64,000 nt of DNA from Veillonella parvula (GTDB taxonomy: Bacteria; Bacillota; Negativicutes; Veillonellales; Veillonellaceae), in NCBI RefSeq assembly GCF_902810435.1, contig NZ_LR778174.1, positions 1,968,501-2,032,500 on the forward strand, given 5' to 3'. Each line of letters opens with the position of its first letter. Position 1 is the stretch's first letter. Of this stretch, positions 36,337 to 45,387 are shown in pieces. The position numbers and the translations under genes are program-made. The notes beneath the pieces are model-generated. The model had not been told where the DNA came from and did not search any database. It saw nothing but the letters and a program-made list of their open reading frames with translations.

Positions 36337-36386
36337 CTATATCAATTTTAATCCAAAAGCCCATAATGTAGAATTAATTAAACCAT

Positions 36387-36428
36387 AAAAAACTAGCATA
36401 TAGAAGCTCCTTCTATATGCTAGTTTTT
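36387..36428 (-). terminator. terminator of the DUF445 pair
   Basis: AAAACTAGCATATAGAAG and its complement around a 3-nt loop, T-run on the minus strand; 42 bp after the stop at 36470. Confidence 0.88.
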
Positions 36429-36469
36429 GTGTATTTAATTTTAAAGCAACTTATTATAGATAATTAACT

Positions 36470-37783
36470 TTAGCCTACAAATTGTTGCCAAAACGGCATA
36501 TATACATATTCTAAGAAGGTCCATACAAGCAGACCCGCTACAGCACCAACGATAGCACCATTAATGCGGATCCAGCTGAGATCGTCCTCCACCTTAGATT
36601 CAATAAAGTAAATAAATTTATCTGTACTGAGGCCACCTAATACTTGACGTATGATAGTTTCAATGAGGTCATACCCTTGTTCAAGTACGTAGTCGCCAAT
36701 ATCGTGTAAGGTTTTTTCAATACGATTTCTAAGATCGTCCGATTGACCGTATACATTCCATAATTCAAGAGCAATATTAACTAAAACCTGAGCCGGAGTC
36801 TCTCCGTTTTCATCCCCTACGAGCAATAGTTCTTCTATATAAGGGCATAAATGGTTTTCGATAACAGATTCCCAATCTTGTTCGCGAATCCAGCGTTCCC
36901 ACGCTTCGTTAAGAGCATCGCAGACTTCATGGTTCTCTTCAATATTACGAATAGGTTCTACCCATTGTCGCAACCAAGCAGTTCGTTCGGGGCTATTTGG
37001 ACGCTTCCAACTTTCCAGCATCGCATAGGCCTCTTGAACAATAGCCTCTGCCATTTCTTGATAGTTTACTACATCGGTAGCTTCGGACATAGAAATAAGG
37101 AAATCAGACCAGAAGCCTTTTCGCTTTTTCTTATGTGCCTCTTCTGCTACGACAGCGGTAAGCCAAGTAACCATAGCCGGATGATTAATCCGTTCTTGAA
37201 TCACGTTTAGAACTTGCACAACCATACTTTCATAGCGATTATGCTCACATAAATCAAGTAATACGTGTTTCAAAACGGGCACGAGAGAATGTTGTTGAAG
37301 CAATCCACGAATGCGTTTTGCCCCCCATTGTGCCCATTCTTCATTAGTTTGAGATTTCCATAAAAGGTGTAGTCCTTGATGAATCACAAGGCGTGCTGCT
37401 CGCTGCCCCTCAGGAGACAACAAGAACTTCTCAAACAATGGCACAAATTGCACATTTTTCAATAATACTTTACAGCGCTCCTTGGTAAGCATCTTCGTCT
37501 CTACAAGTTTAATGACACCATTAATGAGGCGATCTTTATTGCGAGGAATTAGCGCTGTATGATATGGGAAGCCTAGTGGCTTGCGAAATAAAGCCGTTAC
37601 AGCAAACCAGTCAGCCACACTGCCGATGAGGGCAGATTGAACAGCCCAGTACAACGGTTGATACCAACTTTCATGGCCAAAGAAAAATTGTCCTACAAAA
37701 GCAAAACAATACAATACGGCAGTCAAGCCTAGAATGCCATTAGCACGCTGTTTCAAGGTAAGGGATTTCAAATAACTAATCAT
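36470..37783 (-). CDS. DUF445 family membrane protein (second copy)
   Basis: 437 residues. The N-terminus has two membrane segments and the DUF445 signature ALIGSVADWFAVTALFRKPL, then PYHTALIPRNKDRLINGVIK. A long helical, partly coiled middle follows. The C-terminal RINGAIVGAVAGLLVWTFLEY is a terminal membrane anchor. Family function is unknown; YheB-type members occur near sporulation or envelope genes. Starts in an ATGA overlap with the preceding DUF445 gene, and shares its domain order, so the pair probably arose by duplication and may form a hetero-complex. Confidence 0.88.
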   Translation of the reverse strand: MISYLKSLTLKQRANGILGLTAVLYCFAFVGQFFFGHESWYQPLYWAVQSALIGSVADWFAVTALFRKPLGFPYHTALIPRNKDRLINGVIKLVETKMLTKERCKVLLKNVQFVPLFEKFLLSPEGQRAARLVIHQGLHLLWKSQTNEEWAQWGAKRIRGLLQQHSLVPVLKHVLLDLCEHNRYESMVVQVLNVIQERINHPAMVTWLTAVVAEEAHKKKRKGFWSDFLISMSEATDVVNYQEMAEAIVQEAYAMLESWKRPNSPERTAWLRQWVEPIRNIEENHEVCDALNEAWERWIREQDWESVIENHLCPYIEELLLVGDENGETPAQVLVNIALELWNVYGQSDDLRNRIEKTLHDIGDYVLEQGYDLIETIIRQVLGGLSTDKFIYFIESKVEDDLSWIRINGAIVGAVAGLLVWTFLEYVYMPFWQQFVG

Positions 37784-39015
37784 TTGAGCACCCCCTCTAC
37801 AATGATGGTCAAACCGTATAAGATGCCGCCAAGGACAGCGCCTATAAGGGAACCATTAATACGCACCATTTGAAGGTCATAGTACATTTTGCCGCGAACA
37901 ATTTGAGTGATTTCATCAGGCGAGTAACGAGATAATTCCTGACCTACCACACTGTCGATGAGCGGGTTCAACTTCTGCAACCACGGAATACTACGCAACA
38001 AGAAGAACCGCTCAAACGGCGCCTGCTTGTCTGGATTCAACAAAATTTCGGTGCCAAGCACATTAAAGCGATCTATAACGATGTCCATGAGGCGTTTCCA
38101 GTCCAATGTATCCCCATCGATAAGTTTGCCTTCCCATTCTTCAAGAACCATTCTAATCCACTGATTTTTATGTTCTTCGATGAAAGCTTGCCATTCTGTA
38201 TTGGTTTCTAGGTTATTGAAGAATCGAATCGCTTGGCCCCATACATAGCGCCCCAATGCAGAATCAATAGATTCATTTTCCTTCAAGAACTGAACAGCTT
38301 TTTTCTGTACCGTTTCTACCAATCGTTCTGGTGAAAGTCCATCTCCACCAAAGGCGATAGCCAATTCGCGAAAGAAAGAATCCTTTGTATAAGTTTTCAT
38401 AATGTCTAGCATGACGCGATACAAATACGGATATACCTGATTTGATGCGATAACACGCTGACATGTGCGGTTAAAATAAAGCCAAAACACGCTTGCTGTG
38501 TGACGTTCTAGCATACAACGGCCAAAGAGAATAACGAGGGGTGTTGCTTTCCAGTTTGTAACCCCCTTATAAATGGCCTTATTAATCTCTTGGCGCATCG
38601 GTTCAATATCCATATGAGATAAAACTTGATTGCCCACACCGTACAAGAGATTTCTAATTTGAACTTGTCCCACATCGCTCATGCCGTATTCAACGATACG
38701 GACCATAACGCGTTCTTTTTTGATAGCATAATACATCTGTGGCACGCGCAATAGCTCTTCGCTGAGCATAGTGCGGCCTATCTGAATTAATCGTTCCTTA
38801 CTGCGCGGCAAGATTGCCGTTTTGAAAGGAATGCCTAAAGGCTTCGTAAAGAGAGCCGTTACTGCATACCAGTCCGCGAGGCCACCTATCATAGCTGCCC
38901 CAGAGATATGCATGATAAAGGCCCAAAATGTATCATGTCGCTGCGGATATGAAATTAAAAATATAATAGCCATGACAACCAACAGGGTGGTTGCCACTGG
39001 TTTAGTTTTCATCAT
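37780..39015 (-). CDS. DUF445 family membrane protein (first copy)
   Basis: 411 residues. Same layout as its downstream neighbour: N-terminal helices with GAAMIGGLADWYAVTALFTKPL and PFKTAILPRSKERLIQIGR, long helical body, and C-terminal VRINGSLIGAVLGGILYGLT. ATG at 39015 chosen behind AGGA; a GTG at 39018 directly before is possible. Sequence between the two copies has diverged strongly in the middle but the termini are close, which points to an old duplication. Confidence 0.87.
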   Translation of the reverse strand: MMKTKPVATTLLVVMAIIFLISYPQRHDTFWAFIMHISGAAMIGGLADWYAVTALFTKPLGIPFKTAILPRSKERLIQIGRTMLSEELLRVPQMYYAIKKERVMVRIVEYGMSDVGQVQIRNLLYGVGNQVLSHMDIEPMRQEINKAIYKGVTNWKATPLVILFGRCMLERHTASVFWLYFNRTCQRVIASNQVYPYLYRVMLDIMKTYTKDSFFRELAIAFGGDGLSPERLVETVQKKAVQFLKENESIDSALGRYVWGQAIRFFNNLETNTEWQAFIEEHKNQWIRMVLEEWEGKLIDGDTLDWKRLMDIVIDRFNVLGTEILLNPDKQAPFERFFLLRSIPWLQKLNPLIDSVVGQELSRYSPDEITQIVRGKMYYDLQMVRINGSLIGAVLGGILYGLTIIVEGVLK

Positions 39016-39110
39016 CACTTGATCCTAACTTACTCAATTACGCATATAGACTGTTCCTATATAACGTAGTGACCTCGAGGTCTACGGACTTTCACACTTA
39101 TATCTACAAT

Positions 39111-39812
39111 CTAAAATGTAGCCTCATCGCCATCTTTTTGAGGTTCCCAAATCGGCACCTCCCCAAAGAGAGCTTTAAAGTACACAGACGGTGTCCATAA
39201 TGGACCATTCAAATGAATTGGAATAAAGGCTTTATTCACCTGTACACGGCGCAAAAATTCAATACTACCCCACTCCATAGCGTCTTCCAAACGATTGTCG
39301 ACAGGGAACATCGCTACATCTACGGACAAACCATCTAATTCCTTGAACTCACGCCAAGCCATGCGCTTTGCATCCGCATTATTTTCTGGCGTATCACCAA
39401 GCCAATGCCACCAATTAAGGTCGCCTGCATGGAAAATAGAGTCAGAGTCGATATTCACCGTATTTGTCTTTATGTAAAAAGAACCACCTTCATCGGTGCT
39501 GCCATACATATGGATGCCTACATCATCTAATAGTGCATCTTGACCAGGGCGCATGGTAATACATTTTTTTACTTTGCCCTCTAACGGCACATCTTGATGG
39601 CAAATATAGCGCGTTTGAGGACCATCAAATTCCGTAATGGATGGGTTAAAGTGATCTCCATGAGTGTGACTTACGAAGAACCAAAGTTCACGACCTCGTT
39701 TAGCCAACTGCCAAACAATATTATTAGGATCCTTATAATAATCAAATACATAGCAACGCTTACCATCCTCTACAAGGAATCCGCTATGCGCTAAAAAAGT
39801 AACATGTAACAT
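39111..39812 (-). CDS. MBL-fold metallo-hydrolase
   Basis: About 233 residues. It begins LHVTFLAHSGFLVEDGKRCY. The metal motif FVSHTHGDHFNP gives HxHxDH, with a later His in SIFHAGDLNWWHWLGD and another near the C-terminus (FIPIHLNGP). It resembles UlaG/YtkL-like beta-lactamase-fold hydrolases that act on phosphoesters or lactones. The substrate is not known. The ATG at 39812 is 11 bp from AGAGG; the open frame begins with a TTG three codons earlier. Monocistronic. Confidence 0.85.
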   Translation of the reverse strand: MLHVTFLAHSGFLVEDGKRCYVFDYYKDPNNIVWQLAKRGRELWFFVSHTHGDHFNPSITEFDGPQTRYICHQDVPLEGKVKKCITMRPGQDALLDDVGIHMYGSTDEGGSFYIKTNTVNIDSDSIFHAGDLNWWHWLGDTPENNADAKRMAWREFKELDGLSVDVAMFPVDNRLEDAMEWGSIEFLRRVQVNKAFIPIHLNGPLWTPSVYFKALFGEVPIWEPQKDGDEATF

Positions 39813-39980
39813 TATTATCAATACCTCTGATTTATTGAGAATTTATATCATTCGTATTTTTTATTATACCATATTTTTCTAAATGCATGGCATAAACAAA
39901 TGGCTATTCATGACACATATAAAGGACTTTTTTTAAGACTTATCAAATATATAGTGCCCCATATGTATCATAATAAGGGC

Positions 39981-40001
39981 AGAAATGCCGCTGGCATTTC
40001 T
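39981..40001. terminator. palindrome at the end of the hxlR-type gene
   Basis: AGAAATGCC, 3-nt loop, GGCATTTCT. It overlaps the stop codon at 40001. No T-run follows on the minus strand, so it may work as a processing or stability hairpin rather than a classical terminator. Confidence 0.45.
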
Positions 40002-40357
40002 TAGATGCGGCCAGCGGCTTTCATATAGTCGATATATTGGTTACCCCAGTTTTCAAGGGAAGCTAATACAGTTTTAAAACCAGCTCCCACTTCGGTAAGG
40101 CTATATTCAACCTTTGGTGGAATGGTTCCATATACTTCACGATGTACAAGGCCATCATCTTCCATTTGGCGCAACGCTCTTGTAAGTGTTGCTTGTGTGA
40201 TTGGATGTAATCTCCGTTCTAATTCACGGAAGCGCACAGGACCTTCAGATAATTCATGCATAATCAACAAAGACCATTTGCCAGCCAATAACTTTTGACT
40301 CGTTGCAAAAGGACATCTGCCAACTAGATCATGAACATTTACGAGTTGCTCTGCCAT
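40001..40357 (-). CDS. HxlR family transcriptional regulator
   Basis: 118 residues. Winged helix typical of HxlR/YodB/QorR: CPFATSQKLLAGKWSLLIMHEL, RFRELERRLHPITQATLTRALRQMEDDGLVHR (given here in two parts joined by the recognition helix), and a beta-wing PKVEYSLTEVG. Cys15 lies where YodB/HypR-type thiol sensors have their redox Cys. ATG at 40357 has AAGGAG at 7 bp. Divergent from the dioxygenase gene, which it probably controls, perhaps in response to quinones or electrophiles. Confidence 0.9.
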   Translation of the reverse strand: MAEQLVNVHDLVGRCPFATSQKLLAGKWSLLIMHELSEGPVRFRELERRLHPITQATLTRALRQMEDDGLVHREVYGTIPPKVEYSLTEVGAGFKTVLASLENWGNQYIDYMKAAGRI

Positions 40358-40797
40358 TGTCATTCTCCTTATATATCTAGCTTAAGTAGCTTGTTATAAC
40401 AAAATTAACATCTATAACTAAGCTACTCTTTATAGCTACATTACAATTTCTATTTCGGTATTAGAAATATTTCCACTTAATGTAGTTCAAATCATATCAC
40501 AATTTTTTAGAATTGCAAGTATTTTATAGTATCATTTTCTAGGGTACAAAAATTTTTGAAAATATTTTAATCAGTAAATATCACAATTCTATCATATTTG
40601 ATAGTACCTATCTCAAATAATTCTACTATTCAAAATATTTGCACCAATATATAATAAACTTACTAACTAAATACAATTATCGGTTGGTGAATCAATAACT
40701 ATTAGATTTAGTCATCAACATTTATAGCTAAACAATTGTATCAATTTTACAGCATTAAACAGATTACACATTATCAATTGAAGGATTAGGTGATATT
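40358..40797. promoter_or_regulatory. divergent promoter region of hxlR-type gene and dioxygenase, with inverted-repeat operator candidate
   Basis: 440 bp, AT-rich, no gene. The clearest structure is AGTAGCTT (40385-40392) with its complement AAGCTACT (40420-40427) and an additional TAGCTT copy just to the left. It is 28 bp upstream of the regulator start, so autoregulation is plausible. Confidence 0.4.
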
Positions 40798-41592
40798 ATG
40801 AAACGCATGCCTACACTATTCGTCGGTCACGGCAGCCCTATGATGGCTTTAGAACATACAGAAACAACAAATACTTTCAAAAGTATAGGACAAAATATAA
40901 TTAACAACTATGGCAAACCAAAAGCCATACTTGCCATCTCTGCCCATTGGTATGCAGATGACACCTATGTTCAAAGCGCAGAGAACCCAAAGCAAATTTA
41001 CGATATGTATGGATTCCCTCAAGAACTTTACGAAGTTGTGTATCCTGCAAAGGGTGACAGCAATTTAACAAAAAAAGTACAAAAATTACTGGGTAACTCC
41101 GTTTCTATAAATGACACTTGGGGTATCGATCACGGCATGTGGACTGTGTTAGTTCACATGTTCCCTGATGCATCGATTCCCGTTGTCCAACTATCTATCA
41201 ATAAATACCTAAGCCCAAAAGAAGCCTATCAACTAGGAACAAAGCTTCAGTCATTACGCGATGAAGGCTATCTTATCATGGGCAGCGGTAATATCGTTCA
41301 TAATCTAAGACGCATAGAATGGGATAATCCATCCGGCACCTCTGCCACAATTGAGTTTGACCAATATATTTCTAAGGCAATCTTAGAAAATGATGTAGAT
41401 ACTGTTGTTAATTACACATCACATCCTCATGCAAGCTACGCAGCACCTACACCAGATCACTATCTACCATTAATCTATATTATGGCCGCTAGCGAAGGGA
41501 CAAAACCGACTGTATTTAATCAAACCTATAATTCGGGCTCCCTATCGATGACAGGATTTATCTTTGAAGATGAGCCTCAAAACATACTTTAA
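40798..41592 (+). CDS. DODA-type (YgiD-like) extradiol ring-opening dioxygenase family protein
   Basis: 264 residues. Metal-ligand regions of the LigB/DODA class: LFVGHGSPMMALE, LAISAHWYADDTYV, DTWGIDHGMWTVLVHMFPD and IMGSGNIVHNLRRIEW. These Zn/Fe enzymes open catechol-like rings (E. coli YgiD is a DOPA 4,5-dioxygenase). In an anaerobe a true dioxygenase role is doubtful, and the protein may serve another purpose in quinone or catechol handling. Divergent from an HxlR regulator, a common pairing for electrophile defence. Confidence 0.88.
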   Translation: MKRMPTLFVGHGSPMMALEHTETTNTFKSIGQNIINNYGKPKAILAISAHWYADDTYVQSAENPKQIYDMYGFPQELYEVVYPAKGDSNLTKKVQKLLGNSVSINDTWGIDHGMWTVLVHMFPDASIPVVQLSINKYLSPKEAYQLGTKLQSLRDEGYLIMGSGNIVHNLRRIEWDNPSGTSATIEFDQYISKAILENDVDTVVNYTSHPHASYAAPTPDHYLPLIYIMAASEGTKPTVFNQTYNSGSLSMTGFIFEDEPQNIL

Positions 41593-41706
41593 GCCCATAA
41601 AGATACAAAAATCTCCTAGGAAATTTTATTTCCTATTCACATAAAACCTTACATTACTATGTATAAACAAAAATAAATAAATATATATGTATTTATTTAT
41701 TTACAC

Positions 41707-41743
41707 AAAAGAACCGCTAGTTACAAAAACTAGCGGTTCTTTT
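41707..41743. terminator. bidirectional terminator between the dioxygenase and gpx
   Basis: AAAAGAACCGCTAGTT, short loop, AACTAGCGGTTCTTTT. Serves two converging genes. Confidence 0.9.
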
Positions 41744-41765
41744 CTTTACCATACTAATGACTCTA

Positions 41766-42308
41766 CTAAATAATTTTTTTAATGAAAGTTTCCATTTCCA
41801 TCGGTTTTACAACAGGCTCGAAGCGCCCTACCACATTACCTTTACGATCTATAACAAACTTAGTGAAGTTCCACTTTACCTCATCGTCCTTTAAATAATT
41901 AGGATCGATACCATTGAGATAATCTGTAAGCATTTCAGTTTTATCACTAGGTGGGAAGCCTTGGAATGGTTGTTCCCGTATCATGTATTTGAAAAGGTCT
42001 AATGCACTTTCATCGCGTACATCTGCTTTCCCCATAACGGTAAAAGTAACACCGTAATTCAATTTGCAGAAAGATTGGATTTCGTTATTAGAACCAGGTT
42101 CTTCCTCTCCAAATTGATTGGAAGGAACAGCAATAATTTCTAATCCTTGCTCTTTATATTGCTTATAAAGAGCCTCTAGACCCTCATATTGGTGAGTAAA
42201 TCCACATTTGCTCGCCGTGTTAACAATGATAAGAACCTTACCTTCATAAGTTTGTAAGGATTGTAATTCACCAGACTTAGTAGGCAGGGAAAATTGATAT
42301 ACAGACAT
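41766..42308 (-). CDS. glutathione peroxidase family protein (BsaA/GpxA-like)
   Basis: 180 residues. The peroxidatic Cys35 lies in VNTASKCGFTHQYEGLEALY; further motifs are IAVPSNQFGEEEPGSNNEI and the WNFTKFVIDRKGNVVGRF tail. It keeps the Gln and Trp that complete the catalytic tetrad. In bacteria these enzymes mostly use thioredoxin rather than glutathione. Removes peroxides in the cytoplasm. The unknown gene upstream is only 31 bp away on the same strand, so they are probably cotranscribed. Confidence 0.92.
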   Translation of the reverse strand: MSVYQFSLPTKSGELQSLQTYEGKVLIIVNTASKCGFTHQYEGLEALYKQYKEQGLEIIAVPSNQFGEEEPGSNNEIQSFCKLNYGVTFTVMGKADVRDESALDLFKYMIREQPFQGFPPSDKTEMLTDYLNGIDPNYLKDDEVKWNFTKFVIDRKGNVVGRFEPVVKPMEMETFIKKII

Positions 42309-42339
42309 GGAATCTCCTAATTTAAATTAAAAATCTTTA

Positions 42340-43134
42340 TTACACTAATAATGTTTTCACATCATAATTAAATTTTGCCGTTGTTTCCGCCGCAGTTTTT
42401 TGCCATTCTGTTGTTGCTGTACCATCTTTTTCAAGGAAGAATCCAGAGTCAAGATAGCGAATAATAATATAGTTGGAATCCTTTTGATCAAAGCCATTAC
42501 CGCGGGAGAAATCGATACCATGGCCTGTATTACGCGTTACGATAGCTTCCAACAAAGGCAACGTAATAGCATTCAACGTAATTTTCATATCACATTTGTC
42601 GAAAATCTTTTTAAAGAAAGAACTAGGTTTTTCTTCTTTATATACTAATAGTTTACTAATTGTACCATTAGATGCACACACTACGCGACGAATCTCATTA
42701 ATAGGAATCTCCATCTTGCCATTTGAGATAACACCGTTTTTAATAGTAATTTCTCGTTTCCCCATGTAGGAGTAATCTAGTGGCAATTGAAGAGTGTCTA
42801 AATTTGCGGGGAAGTCCGCTGTCAATTTATGGCGAGCAAAGGCAGCAATGATCGCTTTAGTTTCACGAATGTTGTGACCAGCATTAGATTCCTTATGGTC
42901 AGTATCTAAATCTTGGCCTTCAATATTTTTCCAATTATGGTCTCTAAATATAATCGAATAGTTACTATTTGAATTTAAATATCTTGTAAGATGAAGCTCA
43001 TTTACATCATCAAAATCAATGTCAGTTATAACTTGTCCATTCGAATCTTTACAGAGTACACCATTGTAACTAACCGTCAATATACGATCCGTACTTTCAA
43101 AAACAACAGGATTTGTGTCGAATACAGAAATCAT
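42340..43134 (-). CDS. hypothetical protein upstream of gpx
   Basis: 264 residues, soluble, with alternating strands in both halves. Recognisable only as two similar pleckstrin-like or repeat segments (RILTVSYNGVLCKDSNGQVI and KREITIKNGVISNGKMEIPI). The latter reads like bacterial PH-type domains, but the match is weak. No signal or membrane segment. Ribosome site GGAGAGGG. Its fixed neighbour is glutathione peroxidase, so a stress-linked role is possible. Not assigned to a family. Confidence 0.55.
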   Translation of the reverse strand: MISVFDTNPVVFESTDRILTVSYNGVLCKDSNGQVITDIDFDDVNELHLTRYLNSNSNYSIIFRDHNWKNIEGQDLDTDHKESNAGHNIRETKAIIAAFARHKLTADFPANLDTLQLPLDYSYMGKREITIKNGVISNGKMEIPINEIRRVVCASNGTISKLLVYKEEKPSSFFKKIFDKCDMKITLNAITLPLLEAIVTRNTGHGIDFSRGNGFDQKDSNYIIIRYLDSGFFLEKDGTATTEWQKTAAETTAKFNYDVKTLLV

Positions 43135-43318
43135 AGCCCTCTCCTTTTCACGACTTCAAACATACCTACACCTGTATATATCAAGTGCATTTACTCAATA
43201 TATTGATTAAATATATTAATCAAATATAGTTAATTTAATCATACACCTTCTATATGTATTTACGCAAATGAGATATTTTCACCATATATAGTTACAAACT
43301 CATAATTTTTAAGATAAC

Positions 43319-43350
43319 AAAAGACACCAACCATTCGATTGGTGTCTTTA
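43319..43350 (-). terminator. hairpin in the gap between the gpx operon and the RIC gene
   Basis: AAAAGACACCAA...TTGGTGTCTTT. A second, weaker stem, CAAGGAGC/GCTCCTTG, follows at 43360-43387. Both lie downstream of the RIC gene on the minus strand. Confidence 0.8.
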
Positions 43351-43409
43351 CTACATACAAGGAGCCATTTTGCAATAGCTCCTTGTCATTATACAGATGA
43401 TATTATAAT

Positions 43410-44069
43410 CTATTTCATGTCAAACAAAACAGAGTTTTCTAAGAAAATATGTTCATGCAGGCCTTCTTCTAAGGCTTTCATGGTCTTAAATACATACACA
43501 TAAGTAGCACAGCCATCTGCTGGTGCTGTGTACTGGTTGGTCAATGCACTTAAGGATTCCAAAAGTACACCTGCAGCTTCATGTTCAGCCCGAAGTTCTT
43601 CAAAGTCTACGGGTTTACCCGCTTTAAACTCAGGGAAGTCTACATGCTCTTCATGCCGGAAATGAGGTACAAGAGCGGATTTAAGTTGCAAAAAGATTTG
43701 ATAAATCTTTGTCAATTCCTTACCATGATGGTCATAATGTACATTTAGCAGTTTTGCCAACCCTTGGTCAATTTCATCAATCATATTTAATTGTTCTCGA
43801 TGGTAATTATGAACGATGTAATCAATCAATTGGTCTTTAGAATAGCTAAGCACCTCTGCACGAGAAGATTTCTGAGCAACTTGTACATCATTTAGCATAG
43901 CAATGTATGCATCCACATCTTTACCTTTTTCTGCAATAGCCTCCGCTAAAGGATGTCCGCCACCACAGCAAAAATCAATTCCATCTTTTGCTAATACATC
44001 CATTAACTCTGGATTTACTTTAACCGCATCAGCTACGGTCATGGATTTATTAATAGTCCCAAAACTCAT
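43410..44069 (-). CDS. ric: iron-sulfur cluster repair di-iron protein (RIC/ScdA/YtfE)
   Basis: 219 residues. The N-terminal ScdA_N (DUF542) domain has ADAVKVNPELMDVLAKDGID and the DFCCGGGHPL di-Cys motif. The hemerythrin-like C-terminal domain contributes His ligands in VHNYHREQLNM, HYDHHGKELT, HFRHEEHVDFPEF and EEGLHEHIFLEN. It repairs iron-sulfur clusters damaged by nitric oxide or peroxide. ATG at 44069 with GGAGGTG at 6 bp; the open frame extends 5 codons further. Single-gene unit. Confidence 0.93.
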   Translation of the reverse strand: MSFGTINKSMTVADAVKVNPELMDVLAKDGIDFCCGGGHPLAEAIAEKGKDVDAYIAMLNDVQVAQKSSRAEVLSYSKDQLIDYIVHNYHREQLNMIDEIDQGLAKLLNVHYDHHGKELTKIYQIFLQLKSALVPHFRHEEHVDFPEFKAGKPVDFEELRAEHEAAGVLLESLSALTNQYTAPADGCATYVYVFKTMKALEEGLHEHIFLENSVLFDMK

Positions 44070-44249
44070 AAGATACACCTCCAATGGTTTACGCCGATCT
44101 ATTTTCTTATAGTTATACTATACGACCAACCATGGATTCTGTCTGTCGCAGTGGCTACGAATTTGAAAGTAACATGACAACAATGGTAACGCTGTAGAAA
44201 ATAACATGGCGTGATGAATATAAAATATATGGATATATGTTGAACATAC

Positions 44250-44278
44250 AAAAAGCTGGCCCTATAGAGCCAGCTTTC
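44250..44278. terminator. terminator after pta
   Basis: AAAGCTGGC, loop, GCCAGCTTT; A-run and T-rich flanks. About 55 bp after the pta stop. Confidence 0.82.
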
Positions 44279-44331
44279 AGCATATCAAAACATACATGAC
44301 ATATGTGTATATATAATTATGTAGGCAGCTA

Positions 44332-45330
44332 TTAGATACTTTCAACAGCAGCGATAGCAGCAACGTCTACAACGTCTTGAGCAGAGCAGCCACGAGAAAG
44401 GTCATGAACTGGTTTAGCCAAGCCTTGAATCAATGGGCCAAGAGCATCAGCGCCGGAGAAGCGTTGTACCAATTTGTAACCAATGTTAGCAGCTTGAAGA
44501 TCAGGGAAGATCAAGATGTTAGCTTTACCAGCTACGTTGGAGCCAGGAGCTTTCTTTTCTGCTACGGAAGGAACGATGGAAGCGTCCAATTGTAATTCGC
44601 CGTCAAATTTGAAATCAACGTTGCGTTCTTTCAAGATGTTAACAGCTTCAACCACTTTATCTACTTCTGGAGTGGAAGCGGAACCTTTTGTGGAGAAGGA
44701 CAACATGGATACGCGAGGGTCAGCCATGCCAACAACTTTGCGAGCTTTTTCTACAGTGGATTCTGCAATATCAGCCAATTGTTCGCTAGTTGGATTAGGC
44801 AATACGCCGCAGTCAGAGAATACTAGCATACCGTCGTCGCCATATTCTTTTTTGCTTGTGAACATGAACATGGAAGAAGATACAGTTTTAAGACCTGGTT
44901 TAGTACCTACAACTTGCAATGCAGCGCGCAATACGTTTGCTGTTGGGCAAGCGGAACCAGCAACCATGCCATCTACTGCGCCAAGGCGAACAAGCATAGC
45001 GCCGAAGAACAAGCAATCACCTTTCATAGTTGCATCAGCCTTTTCAGGAGTCATACCTTTTTTAGCGCGCAATTCTACGAATGTATCAACCATTTCTTGG
45101 TAACGATCATAGTTGGCTGGATCGATAATTTCAGCACCTTCGATGGATACACCAACAGCTTTAGCAGCCTCAGCGATTTCAGCAGGATTACCAACGAGTA
45201 CAGGTGTTACGAAACCTTCTTTCAAAATAATTTCAGTTGCTTTCAATACGCGTTCATCTTTGTATTCTGGCAACACGATTTTTTTACCTAATGGTTTTAC
45301 TTGGTCTTTTAATTTTTGAATTAAATCCAC
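44332..45330 (-). CDS. pta: phosphate acetyltransferase
   Basis: 332 residues, the short Pta form. KKIVLPEYKDERVLKATEII opens the protein; GDCLFFGAMLVRLGAVDGMV and VGMADPRVSMLSFSTKGSA are core motifs, and KANILIFPDLQAANIGYKL with SGADALGPLIQGLAKPVHDLSRG closes it. Converts acetyl-CoA and phosphate to acetyl phosphate for ATP production through acetate kinase (not in this window). GTG at 45330 is preceded by AAGGAGG at 8 bp; the upstream open frame lacks a ribosome site. Confidence 0.95.
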   Translation of the reverse strand: MDLIQKLKDQVKPLGKKIVLPEYKDERVLKATEIILKEGFVTPVLVGNPAEIAEAAKAVGVSIEGAEIIDPANYDRYQEMVDTFVELRAKKGMTPEKADATMKGDCLFFGAMLVRLGAVDGMVAGSACPTANVLRAALQVVGTKPGLKTVSSSMFMFTSKKEYGDDGMLVFSDCGVLPNPTSEQLADIAESTVEKARKVVGMADPRVSMLSFSTKGSASTPEVDKVVEAVNILKERNVDFKFDGELQLDASIVPSVAEKKAPGSNVAGKANILIFPDLQAANIGYKLVQRFSGADALGPLIQGLAKPVHDLSRGCSAQDVVDVAAIAAVESI

Positions 45331-45387
45331 GATTTTTGCCTCCTTAACATTGGCTTTACGCCATATCAATACTATTATTATAGCAAG

